The notes beneath the pieces were generated by a model, which saw only the letters and a program-made list of their open reading frames with translations, was not told the origin of the DNA and did not search any database. Source: Lysobacter sp. KIS68-7 (lineage in GTDB: Bacteria > Pseudomonadota > Gammaproteobacteria > Xanthomonadales > Xanthomonadaceae). From it: a stretch of DNA of 64,000 nt. The stretch is taken from positions 992,001 to 1,056,000 of the forward strand of contig NZ_CP089925.1 in NCBI RefSeq assembly GCF_021284745.1. The letters are read 5' to 3'. Below, piece after piece: positions 63,214-64,000 of the stretch (position 1 is its first letter; each line of letters begins with the position of its first letter). Position numbers and translations under genes: made by a program.

Positions 63214-63307
63214 GAGCCGCGCTAGTCAGGACGAAGCTTCCTCATGACCTTCGGCCCCCGGGCCCGCTTGCCCGGGCTGCTACGCTTGCGCGCATTTCGT
63301 TTTGCCG

Positions 63308-64000
63308 ATGCCCACGATGCGCAAGCCTGCCTCACTCGCCTTCTGCCTCACCCTGTGCCTGGCGCCCGCCGCCTTCGCGCAGGACACGCCTGCCAATGAC
63401 GCGTCCGACGCCAATGCGCCGCTCACGCTCGCGCGCGTGATGTCCGATCCCGACTGGATCGGCCCGCCGATCGAACAGGCGTGGTGGTCGTGGGATGGCA
63501 AGCAGGCCTACACGCAGCGCAAGCGCCAGGGCGCGACGATCCGCGACGTCTTCGTGCAACCGATCGCCGGCGGCGCGGCAACGGTGCTCGACGGCAGCGC
63601 ACGCGCGACGGAAGACGGCGCGCAACCGGTGTACGACGCGCAACGCACGCGCATGGCCTTCGTGCGCAGCGGCGACGTGTTCGTGCGCGACCTGCGCAGC
63701 GGCGCGCTGCAGCAACTCACGCGCACCAACGACGAAGAAGCGCAGCCGCAGTGGGCGGGCGATGGCGGCCTGGCCTGGCGCGTCGGCAACACCTGGTATC
63801 GCTGGACCGCCGGCGGCGGCGTGCGACAGGCCGCGCTGGTGCTCGCGGAAAAGGCGCCGGGCACCAAGCCGGAAGCCGACGACCTGCGCGATCGCCAGAT
63901 GCGCCTGTTCGACACGCTGCGCAAGGAACGCGAACAACGCGACGCCGCGCGCGAACAGAACGCGCTGTGGCAGAAGACCGATCCCTCGCGCGCGCCCGCA
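63308..64000 (+). CDS. S9-family (prolyl oligopeptidase/DPP-type) peptidase, N-terminal part
   Basis: 231 codons are visible and the frame is open at the window edge, so the gene is truncated here. A signal peptide (ASLAFCLTLCLAPAAFA, ending near residue 25) indicates export. The following segment is beta-propeller-like, with repeated blade motifs (VFVQPIAGGAATVLDG, YDAQRTRMAFVRSGDVFVRDLRSGALQQLTR, EEAQPQWAGDGGLAWR), as in the DPP-IV N-terminal domain. The catalytic Ser-Asp-His region would lie beyond the window, so the family call rests on the propeller alone. An ATG three codons in is an alternative start. Confidence 0.72.
   Translation, partial: MPTMRKPASLAFCLTLCLAPAAFAQDTPANDASDANAPLTLARVMSDPDWIGPPIEQAWWSWDGKQAYTQRKRQGATIRDVFVQPIAGGAATVLDGSARATEDGAQPVYDAQRTRMAFVRSGDVFVRDLRSGALQQLTRTNDEEAQPQWAGDGGLAWRVGNTWYRWTAGGGVRQAALVLAEKAPGTKPEADDLRDRQMRLFDTLRKEREQRDAAREQNALWQKTDPSRAPA

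Noticed and set aside
1-64000. CRISPR arrays, tRNA/rRNA genes, transposases, prophage or plasmid functions
   Set aside because: Reading through the gaps showed no regularly spaced repeats, cloverleaf-like sequences, or genes with transposase, integrase or replication motifs.

Overview
The window is high-GC, densely packed bacterial chromosome that reads as a Lysobacter-like member of the Xanthomonadaceae. This assignment is inferred from gene content and order: rhlB divergent from trxA-rho with a Rho that carries a long low-complexity N-terminus, recC-recB-recD in that order, an mlaF-E-D-C-B-A operon, ntrB-ntrC, and several secreted paralogue clusters. No tRNA, rRNA, CRISPR array, transposase or prophage was seen. 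Genes abut or overlap by 1-14 bp throughout, so most of the window is a series of operons. Many start codons are GTG or TTG, and one gene seems to start at CTG.

Left part (1-16.5 kb). The 3' end of bioF is followed, with 4-bp overlaps, by a DMT-family transporter, bioH and bioC (biotin precursor synthesis). Next come a lipoprotein, a NIPSNAP protein and a WYL regulator, each of the last two with a palindrome at its 5' end. A 590-bp nested inverted repeat fills the only large gene-free gap, before phenylalanine hydroxylase (phhA). Then follow a DUF2238 membrane protein, an unknown helical protein, a rhomboid protease, rlmI, rmuC and the complete Mla phospholipid-transport operon on the minus strand.

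Middle part (16.6-43 kb). recCBD encodes the RecBCD repair nuclease. Two tandem glycine-zipper proteins precede folE, which is coupled to a thioredoxin-reductase-like flavoprotein. The accessory highlight is a four-gene minus-strand operon (28.2-31.5 kb): a TIR-transmembrane-TPR protein followed by three small paralogues that share a C-terminal CDPMIGN(D/E)PR motif. I do not recognise this family, and the cassette is the best candidate here for an undescribed system. After it come an MFS exporter, a thiolase, a hypothetical protein, a GNAT/sodC pair, ntrBC, and kup divergent from a KdpD/KdpE-like pair with a KdpE-like operator between them.

Right part (43-64 kb). ftsE-ftsX-(double receiver)-ung form one operon. 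They are followed by rhlB, divergent trxA and rho with a clear terminator, four tandem secreted proteins with TonB-C-like repeats, a Kef-type K+/H+ antiporter, a large membrane-anchored ankyrin protein coupled to ycgL, cytochrome bd oxidase (cydAB), a FAD oxidoreductase fused to a Rieske domain, and the start of an S9-family peptidase cut off by the window edge.
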